A stretch of 24,719 nucleotides of DNA, taken from the NCBI GenBank assembly GCA_031278855.1, contig JAITJR010000107.1, positions 1-24,719 on the forward strand, given 5' to 3'. The stretch is from Mycoplasmataceae bacterium. Its GTDB lineage: Bacteria > Bacillota_I > Bacilli_A > Mycoplasmatales > Mycoplasmoidaceae. A program made the translations under genes and the position numbers. The notes beneath the pieces were generated by a model that worked only from the letters and a program-made list of their open reading frames with translations, made no database searches and was not told the origin of the DNA. Numbering within the stretch: the stretch's first letter is position 1; each line of letters starts with the position of its first letter. Of this stretch, positions 8,913-16,501 are shown piece by piece.

Positions 8913-11429
8913 ATGAAAACTAAAAAATATTTAATTTTGTTGAACATTTGTAACATAAGCTTGTTAAGTTGTGCTTTAATGGGCGGAAATCTACCTTATA
9001 GACTCCAAAGCCAAAGTAAGAATACCAAAAATTTAAATAATTTAAAGAATATTTCAAATGTACAGACCGATGACGGCTTAATTATTACTTTCGAAAGTCA
9101 ACCTACCCGACAAGAATCTAGAGTAAATACCAATGAAAACTATAAAACTAACTATTGCCGAAGCGTGGAGGCTCGAACTGGTTTGGGAATGATCGCTTCA
9201 AAAACAATAAACTTATCAGCCATGATTGATTGGGTGCCTTTAAAATCATTATGTGAAAGTGGGCAAATAATAGCTTTTGAAGCTTATTCTCATTCAGACG
9301 TCAGACTTTTAAATGTTGACGGAACAATAATTAATCAAAATCACTGTGATATAGTAATTGCTAATATAAATGATACTGTCAATGAGCATCCTCCTGTAGT
9401 GAATGGTTCGGTTGGCAAAAATGCTAATTATCATTTAGACGTACACGGCATTTTAGATTTCAGAGCATGTAAAATTAAATATATCCCAGCCACTAATAAA
9501 TTTGAAATAGATAGGAGCGATTATGCTTATGCATATGCCGATGCTCGCGGAGATGGTGGTGGGTGATCGTGCGGTGATTGAGGCTTTCATGATGAAAAGA
9601 GTTTGGGCACCATTTCATACAACGCGGGGATGAATGCGGTATGCAATTGAAATAAACCATGATTTGATTGTGGAAATATCTTATCTTTCAAAGATAGCAA
9701 AAGATATATTGATGTAAAAACACAATACGATACATTACACACTATTTGTAACGTAAACCAAAATTATTTTGAAGCAAGTTTAGGGAATATAACCGTAACT
9801 GAATGAACTAATGATAACAATTGAATAGCTAATTTTGCAATGCCACAAGAAGTAAAAGAGTGGTTAAATACGAGAGCAGATGTGGTCGATATAATTAACC
9901 AAGGTATGAAAAACGGCAGATTGTGAGATCAGTCGTTGAGTCAAGTGAACCGTTATGCCATCCCCATATCTGGTCAAATTTTATTTAACAATGTTTGCTA
10001 TATAAATACTGGAACTTATGAGAACCCTAATAGTGCCAATCCTAATAGTTTAGGATTAGTATTGAAATATGCTTTTGAAAATAAAAATAATACAAATTTA
10101 ACAGAATTATTGAATGCGAAAATTAATAGTGCCACTTTATTAAGCTGGAAAAAGAGTTTGGAAGCGGGAATGTATAACTATGATTTTACTAATTTCGGCC
10201 AAAAAACAGTTGCAAACTATAAAAAAGCTATAAATGCCGTAATGAATGCATTAAATAAACGCTGAAGTTTGAATGGAGAATATTGATATTCAAATAACAA
10301 GGATGGGAGTGGAGCTTCGAAATTTAGGGACTTGAATGCAGGCGGTTCCTTTTTAGAAATACTAAATGGTAGTGTTAATATTCCTACGATCCAAGAAGGA
10401 GCCCAAGATCAGCCAAATCAATATATTGATATAAGAAATGTAGAATTAAGTTTTGGCAAGTTTGACCGCTTAACATTAAATGGTGATTGGGTAGTTGATG
10501 AAATTAGAGAAATTGACGCAATTAACCCTAGACAAACAGTTTTAACGCAAGGGAAGTCAGTTTTAAAAGACACAGGAGCTTCTACTGTAGCGTGGACAGA
10601 TGAAAACTGGAAAGAATTTTTAGAGTGCTTAAAATTTAAAGATACTGCTGACTTAGTAGGAGAATTAACGAAAGGGCAAATTGACTTAGATGATGAATCT
10701 ATGGCAGATAGTCCTTTGTATGGTTACACTGTCACTAATATTACTAGCAGTATGTTTTGCAACATTAAAAATAATTACGAAAATATCTTTGGTAGTGATG
10801 TAGATTTGTTAGTTAAAAACATAGCTTTTGAAGTAGAACCGACTGAGGACGATATTATTAATGTAACAATTACATCGAAGGAAGAGGACTCAATTAGTTT
10901 TCATAGTTCTGGGTGGTTTAGTTTGATAGAAAACTATCAACCCAATACAAATACAACGACCGTGCCGGACGTCTCGACAATGGATGTTAACGACTTTTTA
11001 GCTCAAGTTGGCAATGATGGTATAACACTTGTCTCAAGTTTTACAAAATGAATTGGTTCAACAACAAATAAATATTGATGAAATTCTAATTTAACTGAGA
11101 TGGAGTTTGAAGAAGATATCAAAGATATTGAAAATCCAGTAATCTTAATGCCAGATGAAGCTAACGGGTCGTTAAGAATCGACATAAGACACCATCAATA
11201 TTTTAATATTGACCATGGTATCGGGGATGTAATAACGGAAAGTTATACGTTAGATGGGTTCAAAGCGGTACCGCCAGCACCACCCATTCCGCCGACACCG
11301 ATCAACCCTGCAAATCCAGCAAGTTGAATATTATGAGGCAGTATTGGCATAGGTGCAGCAGTTTTGGCAGGTGGGTCTATAGCGACAATTTTGGCGGTTA
11401 GAAGAAAAAGACGAAAAATTCAACATTAA
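8913..11429 (+). CDS. large surface lipoprotein with C-terminal membrane anchor
   Basis: This is an 838-aa surface protein of unknown function. The N-terminus is a lipoprotein signal ending LLSC (Cys20). The long ectodomain has an unusually Cys- and Trp-rich stretch at about residues 205-260 (RGDGGGWSCGDWGF) and no domain I can name. A proline-rich linker of about 18 residues (786-803) leads to one transmembrane helix from about 805 and a basic tail, RRKRRK. At least ten TGA codons are read as Trp. I chose ATG 8913; GTG 8907 in the same frame is too close to the AGAAAGG site. It begins 6 bp after the adenylate-forming gene and probably shares its transcript. The C-terminal anchor resembles a sortase-substrate tail but has no LPxTG motif. 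It may be an adhesin, which is a guess. Confidence 0.75.
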
Positions 11430-11430
11430 A

Positions 11431-11445
11431 GTAACTATTCACCGA
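11431..11445 (+). repeat. 15-bp direct repeat, copy 1
   Basis: GTAACTATTCACCGA occurs here and again, identically, at 12242-12256. This copy begins directly after the stop codon of the large surface-protein gene and ends 28 bp before a TATAAT box. Confidence 0.7.
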
Positions 11446-11451
11446 AAAAAA

Positions 11452-11479
11452 TTGTTATTGCGAATAAATTATCTATAAT
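11452..11479 (+). promoter_or_regulatory. promoter of the first small lipoprotein gene
   Basis: TTGTTA (11452-11457) and TATAAT (11474-11479) are separated by 16 bp. This is the best two-part promoter in the island. Transcription should start near 11486, about 13 bases before the G10 run. Confidence 0.65.
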
Positions 11480-11498
11480 CCTCCCATGCAATTTCATA

Positions 11499-11508
11499 GG
11501 GGGGGGGG
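11499..11508 (+). repeat. homopolymeric run of ten G in the 5' leader
   Basis: Ten consecutive G stand in an AT-rich leader, about 13 bases after the predicted transcription start. It could pair with CCTCCC at 11480-11485. Tracts of this kind change length by slippage, so this is a candidate phase-variation site. Confidence 0.9.
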
Positions 11509-11551
11509 ACAAGTCTGCTAGTGCACTAAGCACCATTTTGTCTTCTTTCCT

Positions 11552-11590
11552 AAAAACAAGAGCTCATCTTTGAACTCTTGTTTTTTTGCT
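11552..11590 (+). terminator. intrinsic terminator ahead of the lipoprotein gene
   Basis: An AACAAGAG/CTCTTGTT stem (11555-11562 with 11575-11582) is extended by A/T pairs and followed by seven T. It lies only about 30 bp before ATG 11621, so full transcription of the lipoprotein gene requires read-through, or it ends a small RNA. Confidence 0.75.
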
Positions 11591-11620
11591 ATTAATTTTT
11601 AAAAATAGGGAATAAAAAAT

Positions 11621-12232
11621 ATGAAACTAAAAAAATGATGAGGCTTTTCGGCATTAATGTTAACTGGGGTGGGGGTAGTTATTCCAATTACCTTAACTAC
11701 TAGTTGTGCTGAAAAGAAAGATTGAACTTTTAATAATTACAATGAGCTCGATAACTATTTGCAGAAACATAAACAGGATGTTTCGGAAGCTTATATTTTT
11801 AATAGCACACCAAATCAAACAGATTATGAATTTCTTAAAAAGAATATGAACCTTCAATTTTTTGTTAATAGCTATTTATTCTTTGCTTCTATGCAAGCAT
11901 TGGGTGAGCACATTATCAAAATAGAATTACACATCAAAAACAAAACAACCGCAGAAATTGATGTACACTTAACTGATTTAGAACCAAAATTAACTATTAC
12001 ATATGATGATTTTCTTCTTAAGATAGATTTTGGTGGTACACAGGGAGAGATAGAGTATGACTTTAAAACAGCCGTGTCTGAAAAACATTATTATGATTTG
12101 GAACTTGCTCCTCATACTATAGATCAATATTTGAAATTCTACTACGCTGTTGGTGATAATACTGAATCTTTGTATTTGTTTTTATCTCCATACGATTGAA
12201 CTAATCATTTTTTGTTTGGTTCGATAAATTAA
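11621..12232 (+). CDS. small lipoprotein, family member 1
   Basis: This is a 203-aa lipoprotein of unknown function. The signal peptide ends LTTSC (Cys29) and the mature protein starts CAEKKDWTF. A short N-terminal motif (WTFNNYNELDNYLQKH) and a C-terminal LSPYDWTN are shared with the gene at 13058, so these are paralogues. The middle is beta-rich to the eye, with alternating hydrophobic and charged residues, and has no catalytic motif I know. The start ATG has GGGAA 7 bases upstream and follows the G10 leader and terminator. TGA codons at several places, including both Trp residues near the N-terminus, are needed. It is probably surface-exposed on the single membrane. Confidence 0.82.
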
Positions 12233-12241
12233 AACCAATAG

Positions 12242-12256
12242 GTAACTATTCACCGA
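12242..12256 (+). repeat. 15-bp direct repeat, copy 2
   Basis: This is the second exact copy of GTAACTATTCACCGA. It lies 9 bp after the stop codon of the first small lipoprotein gene and 24 bp before a possible -10 box (TATATT), a position like that of copy 1. Confidence 0.7.
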
Positions 12257-12300
12257 CGCGTACGCGCACATACATGCGACTATATTTAGCAAAGCTAAAT
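12257..12300 (+). promoter_or_regulatory. palindromes over a candidate promoter
   Basis: A perfect GC-rich palindrome CGCGTACGCG (12257-12266) is followed by TATATT (12281-12286) and a perfect 7-bp hairpin ATTTAGC-AAA-GCTAAAT (12284-12300). The second dyad overlaps the possible -10 box, as an operator would. There is no T-run after the hairpin, so it is not a typical terminator. Confidence 0.4.
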
Positions 12301-12327
12301 AAAAATCAAATTTTGAAGGAGTAAAAA

Positions 12328-13038
12328 ATGGGAAAAATAAGTACTAAAACAATATGAACAATTGGTGGAATGTGCCTACTAAGTAGTTCAGCTATCCCAA
12401 CTAGTTTGATGGTTACTAGTTGTAGTAACAATTCTTCACGTACTTATCATTTTGATGATATAGATGCCATACGAAAATTTAGTGAAAAAAGTGCTGTTAT
12501 TACCACTAGCAAATCTTTTGATGATGGTTTTGAAGCTGCTAACTTTTTAACCCTAAATGTTGATTTTGATTTTTTAGGGATTATGTTAGCGAGGGAATAT
12601 ATTTCTTGAGTGGCAACAGAAGAATACACGTTCCCTGTGTTTAATTTAAATATTACAATATATAAGAGTAAAAATGTTTTAGACCGTTATGGGGTGGGAT
12701 GAAACATACATGCACAATGCTTATTGTATGTCGAAAAAGATTGAATGCCTGTTACGATAGATTCGATTTCTTATTTAAAAGCATTTTATGTCCATAATGA
12801 AGGCGAGCCAAAACCAGGTGACTTTGAAACTGGGATATGATTTAATTTAGCACCTTGTTGATATTCTAGCGAAGAAAATGATGACAATATGCCTGTACTG
12901 AACATCACATTTGGACCTGGTACAAATGACCAACAATTCATGGTTTTGCCTTCTTCTTATCTTGCTTTAGATATTCCAAAAGATTTTATTCCTAATATTA
13001 CTTTGAATTACACCAATCCCAAACCAGACCAGGTCTAA
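12328..13038 (+). CDS. small lipoprotein, divergent family member 2
   Basis: This is a 236-aa lipoprotein with signal peptide ending MVTSC (Cys32). The mature N-terminus has RTYHFDDIDAIRKFSEK, which resembles the motif after the lipobox in the two flanking lipoproteins (YxFDxIxxIxxYL). A segment FNLAPCWYS recalls their LSPYDW ending but is followed by about 60 further residues. The remaining sequence is not similar to the neighbours by eye. Many TGA codons are read as Trp. A good GAAGGAG site lies 6 bases before the ATG. The next gene starts 19 bp downstream, so the two are likely co-transcribed. Function is unknown. Confidence 0.78.
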
Positions 13039-13057
13039 ATAAATCAAGGGAAAACAT

Positions 13058-13735
13058 ATGAAATTAAAAAATATAGTACGCCTATCTACAGTTGCATTAA
13101 CAAGCTTAACAATTGCTTTACCAATCACATTAACCACTAGTTGTGCCGAAAAGAAAAATTATACATTTGACAATATTGGTCAAATTGCTAATTATTTGGA
13201 AACACACAAGCAAGATGTTTCTCAATCACATTGTTTCGTTCTTAATAAACCTAATCAAAATGACTATAAATTCGTGGAACACAATTTCAACTTACAGTTA
13301 CTCATTAACTGTAGTTTAGCCTTGGTTTTACTACAAATTGACGAAAAATTGGATGTCCAAGTCGAATTACAGAAGAAGAACAACACAAAATTTGAGTTAA
13401 TTACAAAAGGGCTTGAAGCCAATGATTTTCACGCTGAATTTGAATATTCCAATTCAATTCTCCACATTAGCATACCAGGTGAGCCTGATGCAGATATTGA
13501 AGCTTATTCATTTGATTTCAAATTACCATTTGATAGTACCAATCACTATGCTACTGTAGAATTACCAGGTTACTCACCGAGACATAAATCGTCTTTATTT
13601 TCTAACGAACCTATATTTACACAATCTACAATCAACTCGCCTGCTATTTCTCTTATTCATTCTAACCACACTATGAATTTGCAATTATCTCCGTATGATT
13701 GGACAAACAAATATTTAACAAACGAACAACATTAA
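13058..13735 (+). CDS. small lipoprotein, family member 3
   Basis: This is a 225-aa lipoprotein with signal peptide ending LTTSC (Cys29), mature start CAEKKNYTF, then HKQDVSQSH and a closing LSPYDWTN. These blocks match the gene at 11621 (CAEKKDWTF, HKQDVSEAY, LSPYDWTN) in the same order, so the two are clear paralogues. Its C-terminal third carries an extra segment of about 25 residues (around SPRHKSSLFSN). The Trp near the C-terminus is TGG here but TGA in member 1. An AAGGGAA site precedes the ATG at 13058. Function is unknown; it is probably an exposed surface antigen. Confidence 0.83.
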   Translation: MKLKNIVRLSTVALTSLTIALPITLTTSCAEKKNYTFDNIGQIANYLETHKQDVSQSHCFVLNKPNQNDYKFVEHNFNLQLLINCSLALVLLQIDEKLDVQVELQKKNNTKFELITKGLEANDFHAEFEYSNSILHISIPGEPDADIEAYSFDFKLPFDSTNHYATVELPGYSPRHKSSLFSNEPIFTQSTINSPAISLIHSNHTMNLQLSPYDWTNKYLTNEQH

Positions 13736-13860
13736 ACAAAAATTCATAATAGAGAAAACAAAAGTTAAACCGAAGCCCTAAGGTTTCGTAGGTATGATGG
13801 TGAGCCTTCTAATTCATACAATAATGTACTAGCTAGCGAACAACATCGTATTTAAAAATT
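13736..13860 (+). other. non-coding stretch with two hairpins and a coding remnant
   Basis: There is no gene with a start. CGAAGCC-CTAA-GGTTTCG forms a 7-bp hairpin (one G-T pair), followed by GTATGA...TCATAC with a 16-base loop. An open but startless frame of 28 codons ends EQH-R-I before a stop. It recalls the EQH end of the preceding lipoprotein, and CGAACAACAT is shared. It may be the remnant of a duplicated lipoprotein gene tail. Confidence 0.3.
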
Positions 13861-14406
13861 ATGTAACAAAATTAAAATAACATTAGCTACAAGCACTTTG
13901 ATAGTTGGATTAGATGACGGAATTGGAGCAGGGTATGCGATTTGATACATTCAAAAACTATTTCAGTAGGCGGATCACTAGATATTCGAGAATCACGTGA
14001 TCTATCAATACCTTATCAAAGTGAATGCAAGTATGTTTGTGACGGCAGCACATTAAGTGTAGATGATTTGCCATCTGGTTTTACACTTCACAATAATATT
14101 TTGACTTTTAGTGGAGTCCCTACAACAGTTTTGGAGCATTTATTATAAAAGCTACTGCTAATGATGGTAGTGGTAAAACTAATGACTAACGCTATTACTA
14201 TTAGCTACTATCATATAGACAGTGCATTAAAAACACCTACCGATGCAAATACATTACTAAAAGTAGTTTATTTTTGTTCAAATTTAGATAATGTTACCCC
14301 GCTAAGTAATCATCTAAATACACTTGATGAGATTAATATCCTTTTTAGAAAACAAGCAATTCAAACTTGAAAATTACTATTTAGATTAATTACAAACCAA
14401 TTCTAA
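13861..14406 (+). pseudogene. decayed surface-protein gene with an Ig-like (He_PIG type) domain
   Basis: The segment can be restored to one reading frame of about 180 codons only by correcting four single-base changes. These are an extra T at 13864 just after the ATG, a missing A in the A-run at 13953-13957, a missing T at 14129-14132 and an extra T at 14187. The restored product starts MNKIKITLATSTL with a hydrophobic anchor. It then has DLPSGFTL...LTFSGVPTT and KATANDGSG, the pattern of bacterial Ig-like He_PIG repeats (LPxGLxx..G.ISGTPTTxG..xxVxATD). The tail has no recognisable motif and overlaps the 3' end of nusG on the other strand by 17 bp. No lipobox is seen. It is most likely a dead gene. 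Confidence 0.6.
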
Positions 14407-15082
14407 ATTGATTGTAGGGTATTTCCACTTCTTGGGAACGACCAAAAAAATCAATGGCAATAACCGCAATACCCTTAGTGTCGTCTAATTTCTTAACTTC
14501 ACCAGTCATTCCAGCAAAAGAACCATCAAAAATATCGATTGTGTAACCAACTTTCGCATCAGTTGTGTAAGTAATTTTAGCTTCAGGAGCTGCGGTGGTG
14601 GCTTCAGCAACAACAGTTTGTTCACTTGTTGCTTCAACTGTCGCCCCATCCCCACTTACTCGAGCATATTCTTCGATCGTAATCGGAATTGGTACAGCTC
14701 CTTTGCCAGAAGAACCAACAAACCCTAATACACCTGGCGTATTACGAATGGCAAACCACACATTACGATCATAAATCATGTTAATAAAAATATATCCAGT
14801 GAATTTATTTACAACTCTGATTTTAGTTCGTTTATATTTACCATCTGGTAATACTTCTCAAGTGGTGGTTTTAGTGTTCTTAGGATTTTGGGGAATTTGA
14901 TCACTATCTTTAGCGAAAGTTTCCACAATTTCTTCTTTAGTCTTAAAAACTCTTACTTGACCCACGAAAGCATCATAACCATAGTTATGTATCTTTTCTT
15001 GAATAGCTGCAGCAATCGAATCTTCTTTACCACCTATTGCTGTAACAATAAATCATTGTGATTGTTCTATTTGATTTTCCAT
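14390..15082 (-). CDS. nusG: transcription termination/antitermination protein NusG
   Basis: NusG binds RNA polymerase through its NGN domain and couples it to Rho or ribosomes through its KOW domain. Here the NGN domain begins SQWFIVTAIGGKED (the Trp is TGA) and contains GYIFINM and NTPGVLGFVGSSGKG. It carries an insertion of about 45 residues before GYIF, as in other mollicute NusG proteins. The KOW domain follows from about residue 180 (IDIFDGSFAGMTGEV). Between the two domains is an Ala/Thr/Glu-rich linker at about 144-175, longer than normal. Length is 230 aa. The ATG at 15082 has AGGAGA upstream, overlapping the end of secE, so it belongs to the rpmG-secE-nusG unit. Confidence 0.93.
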
Positions 15083-15095
15083 ATTTGTGTTTCTC

Positions 15096-15638
15096 CTAAC
15101 CTCGCGGAATGATATTAATAACGTAGTCTAATCCTAAAAAAATTAAAGCCATAATAGTCACTAGGATTAAAATAATACCAAAATCTCTTAATATTTGGTG
15201 ACCACGTATTCAAGTTACACGACTAAATTCTTTGCCGACACCAAAGAATCAGCGTCGTAAGCGAAATGAAAAACTTTGACGTAATTGTTCCGAACTCAAA
15301 TTTAAAATACGTTGTTCATCTTGACGAAACTGTCCAATTCTTTCCTTACGATAAACTTTAAATTGTTTCTTAGCATCTTTTTTAGAAATTTGGTGATTTG
15401 CGATTTGATTCTTAAAATCGATCAATTTATTTTTAATGTCTTCTTTGCACTTCGTTTCGTATTTACTAATTTCGGCGTTTTGTTTAATATACTCTTCTTT
15501 AATTTTTTTACGTTCAGCTATTTTAGCTAACTTTTTTTCTAGTTTTTGTTTGTTTAAACTTTCGTATAACTTTTGTCGCTCTTGCTTTTTAAGTTGCTTC
15601 GGATCAATACCGGGCTGATTAACTCCATTATTAGCCAT
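15096..15638 (-). CDS. secE: protein translocase subunit SecE
   Basis: SecE clamps SecY in the SecYEG channel. The conserved C-terminal region reads KEFSRVTWIRGHQILRDFG and is followed by a single transmembrane helix and a short polar tail. Both Trp codons there are TGA, and without reading them the gene would lose this whole region. The first 125 residues are a Lys/Glu-rich coiled coil with no membrane segment, making the protein 180 aa against about 60 in Bacillus; long N-terminal extensions are known in other mollicute SecE proteins. The start overlaps the rpmG stop by one base (taATG), with AGGAG upstream. Confidence 0.9.
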
Positions 15639-15784
15639 TAACGCGTCTCCTTATGTACTGTGACTTTCTTGCATTGCGGACAATACTTATTTAATTCTAA
15701 ACGTTTTTCCTTATATTTGTTCACAGTAATATGATAGTTACGTGAGTTACATTCTTCGCAAACTAGTGTTGCTTTAATCCGCAT
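15638..15784 (-). CDS. rpmG: 50S ribosomal protein L33
   Basis: This is a 48-residue protein with two zinc-binding pairs, CEEC and CPQC, and the L33 pattern [27 protein letters not shown]. The start is [12 protein letters not shown]. It is the L33 copy that accompanies secE-nusG in Firmicutes. AGGAG stands 5 bases before the ATG. It overlaps secE by one base. Confidence 0.93.
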   Translation of the reverse strand: MRIKATLVCEECNSRNYHITVNKYKEKRLELNKYCPQCKKVTVHKETR

Positions 15785-15810
15785 ATTATCTCCTTATCTC
15801 AAAACTACTT

Positions 15811-15841
15811 GGAATTAAAAAGGTGTTGTTACCAACACCTT
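15811..15841 (-). terminator. terminator between the sigma-like gene and rpmG
   Basis: A perfect 9-bp inverted repeat AAGGTGTTG/CAACACCTT with a 4-base loop is followed, on the minus strand, by five T and then AATT. It lies 11 bp after the sigma gene stop and 36 bp before the rpmG start. No separate promoter fits in the 35 bp that remain, so rpmG-secE-nusG probably depends on partial read-through. Confidence 0.65.
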
Positions 15842-15851
15842 AATGGTGGAA

Positions 15852-16433
15852 TTATACACGACACTTACGATATTTTTTACAAATCAAATTGTACATATTA
15901 GCTACCGCTTTAGATTTGATGTGCAAAATTTGTGATATTTCTTCAGTGGTATATCCTTTGACTTTTAACCTAACAACGCGACGGTGCATTAAATCAAGGT
16001 GCGAAAGATACTCATTAATTTTCTCTAGCTCAATTTCTTGTTCTACTTTTTTACTCGGGTCATTATCATTCACATAATTTTTTAAAGAATATTCGCTTTG
16101 TTCCTCTAACGAGTAAGCGGCGTTTAGTGCACGATGCCCACGTTGTAACACCCGACTTGCATAACGAATTACCATTGATTTATTAGTTACTAGTAGTGCT
16201 TGGGTAAAAGTGTACCGTCTTTGCTTCGTGTTAAATGTGTCTAAACATTTAATAAACGACAAATAAGAATAAGACATGAAATCCTGATGTTCTAAGCAAA
16301 TGTTAGGAAATAAATTCCGTACTAAATTAGATGTCAGCTTTTCTAATAACTCCTTATTTTGTTCATAAAGCTGGTCTCTAATTAGAATATTTTTATTATT
16401 TTGATATTGTTCAATTAGTTGATTTACATTCAT
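15852..16433 (-). CDS. sigH: sigma-70-family factor, SigH-like
   Basis: This is an RNA polymerase sigma factor of about 193 aa in the size class of SigH. Region 2-like helices lie in the first 120 residues (QDFMSYSYLSFIKCLDTFN). A region 4 helix-turn-helix closes the protein (LDLMHRRVVRLKVKGYTTEEISQIL, then a recognition helix KSKAVANMYNLI). The neighbours decide the call: a sigma gene before rpmG-secE-nusG is the sigH-rpmGB-secE-nusG order of Bacillus. I chose ATG 16433; a TTG at 16487 in the same frame would add 18 residues. Mollicutes usually rely on RpoD alone, though a related sigma-like factor (MG428) controls recombination genes in Mycoplasma genitalium. The target genes here are unknown. 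Confidence 0.72.
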   Translation of the reverse strand: MNVNQLIEQYQNNKNILIRDQLYEQNKELLEKLTSNLVRNLFPNICLEHQDFMSYSYLSFIKCLDTFNTKQRRYTFTQALLVTNKSMVIRYASRVLQRGHRALNAAYSLEEQSEYSLKNYVNDNDPSKKVEQEIELEKINEYLSHLDLMHRRVVRLKVKGYTTEEISQILHIKSKAVANMYNLICKKYRKCRV

Positions 16434-16501
16434 AGGGCTATAACTTTTACCATGAAATACCCTAAATCCCGTCCCCAATTTGTCCAACTTTTGTCCAGAA
16501 A

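Larger units (their letters stand above)
11486..11590 (+). ncRNA. candidate attenuator leader or small RNA with G10 run
   Basis: The transcript from the promoter at 11452 would carry the G run. It then carries a hairpin GACAA...TTGTC (11508-11512 with 11538-11542) enclosing GTGC/GCAC with loop ACTAA (11521-11533), and last a terminator. There is no coding frame. The layout copies that of the leader at 7632-7730, although the sequences differ. Confidence 0.4.

Noticed and set aside
9546..9554. RGD integrin-binding motif in the large surface protein
   Set aside because: A three-residue motif occurs often by chance. It is noted in the gene entry but is not evidence of adhesion.
11499..11508. 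Assembly artefact as the explanation for the G10 run
   Set aside because: It cannot be excluded from sequence alone, but nearby sequence is coherent (promoter, hairpins, intact genes), so I keep the run as real and suggest read-level checking.
14350..14372. Terminator for nusG (CAAG/CTTG hairpin followed by TTTT on the minus strand)
   Set aside because: The stem is only 4-5 bp and the T-run is short. It is too weak to annotate.
15312..15618. Plus-strand open frames within secE
   Set aside because: These are antisense shadows of the Lys/Glu-rich coiled coil. They give low-complexity hydrophobic products with no ribosome-binding site.
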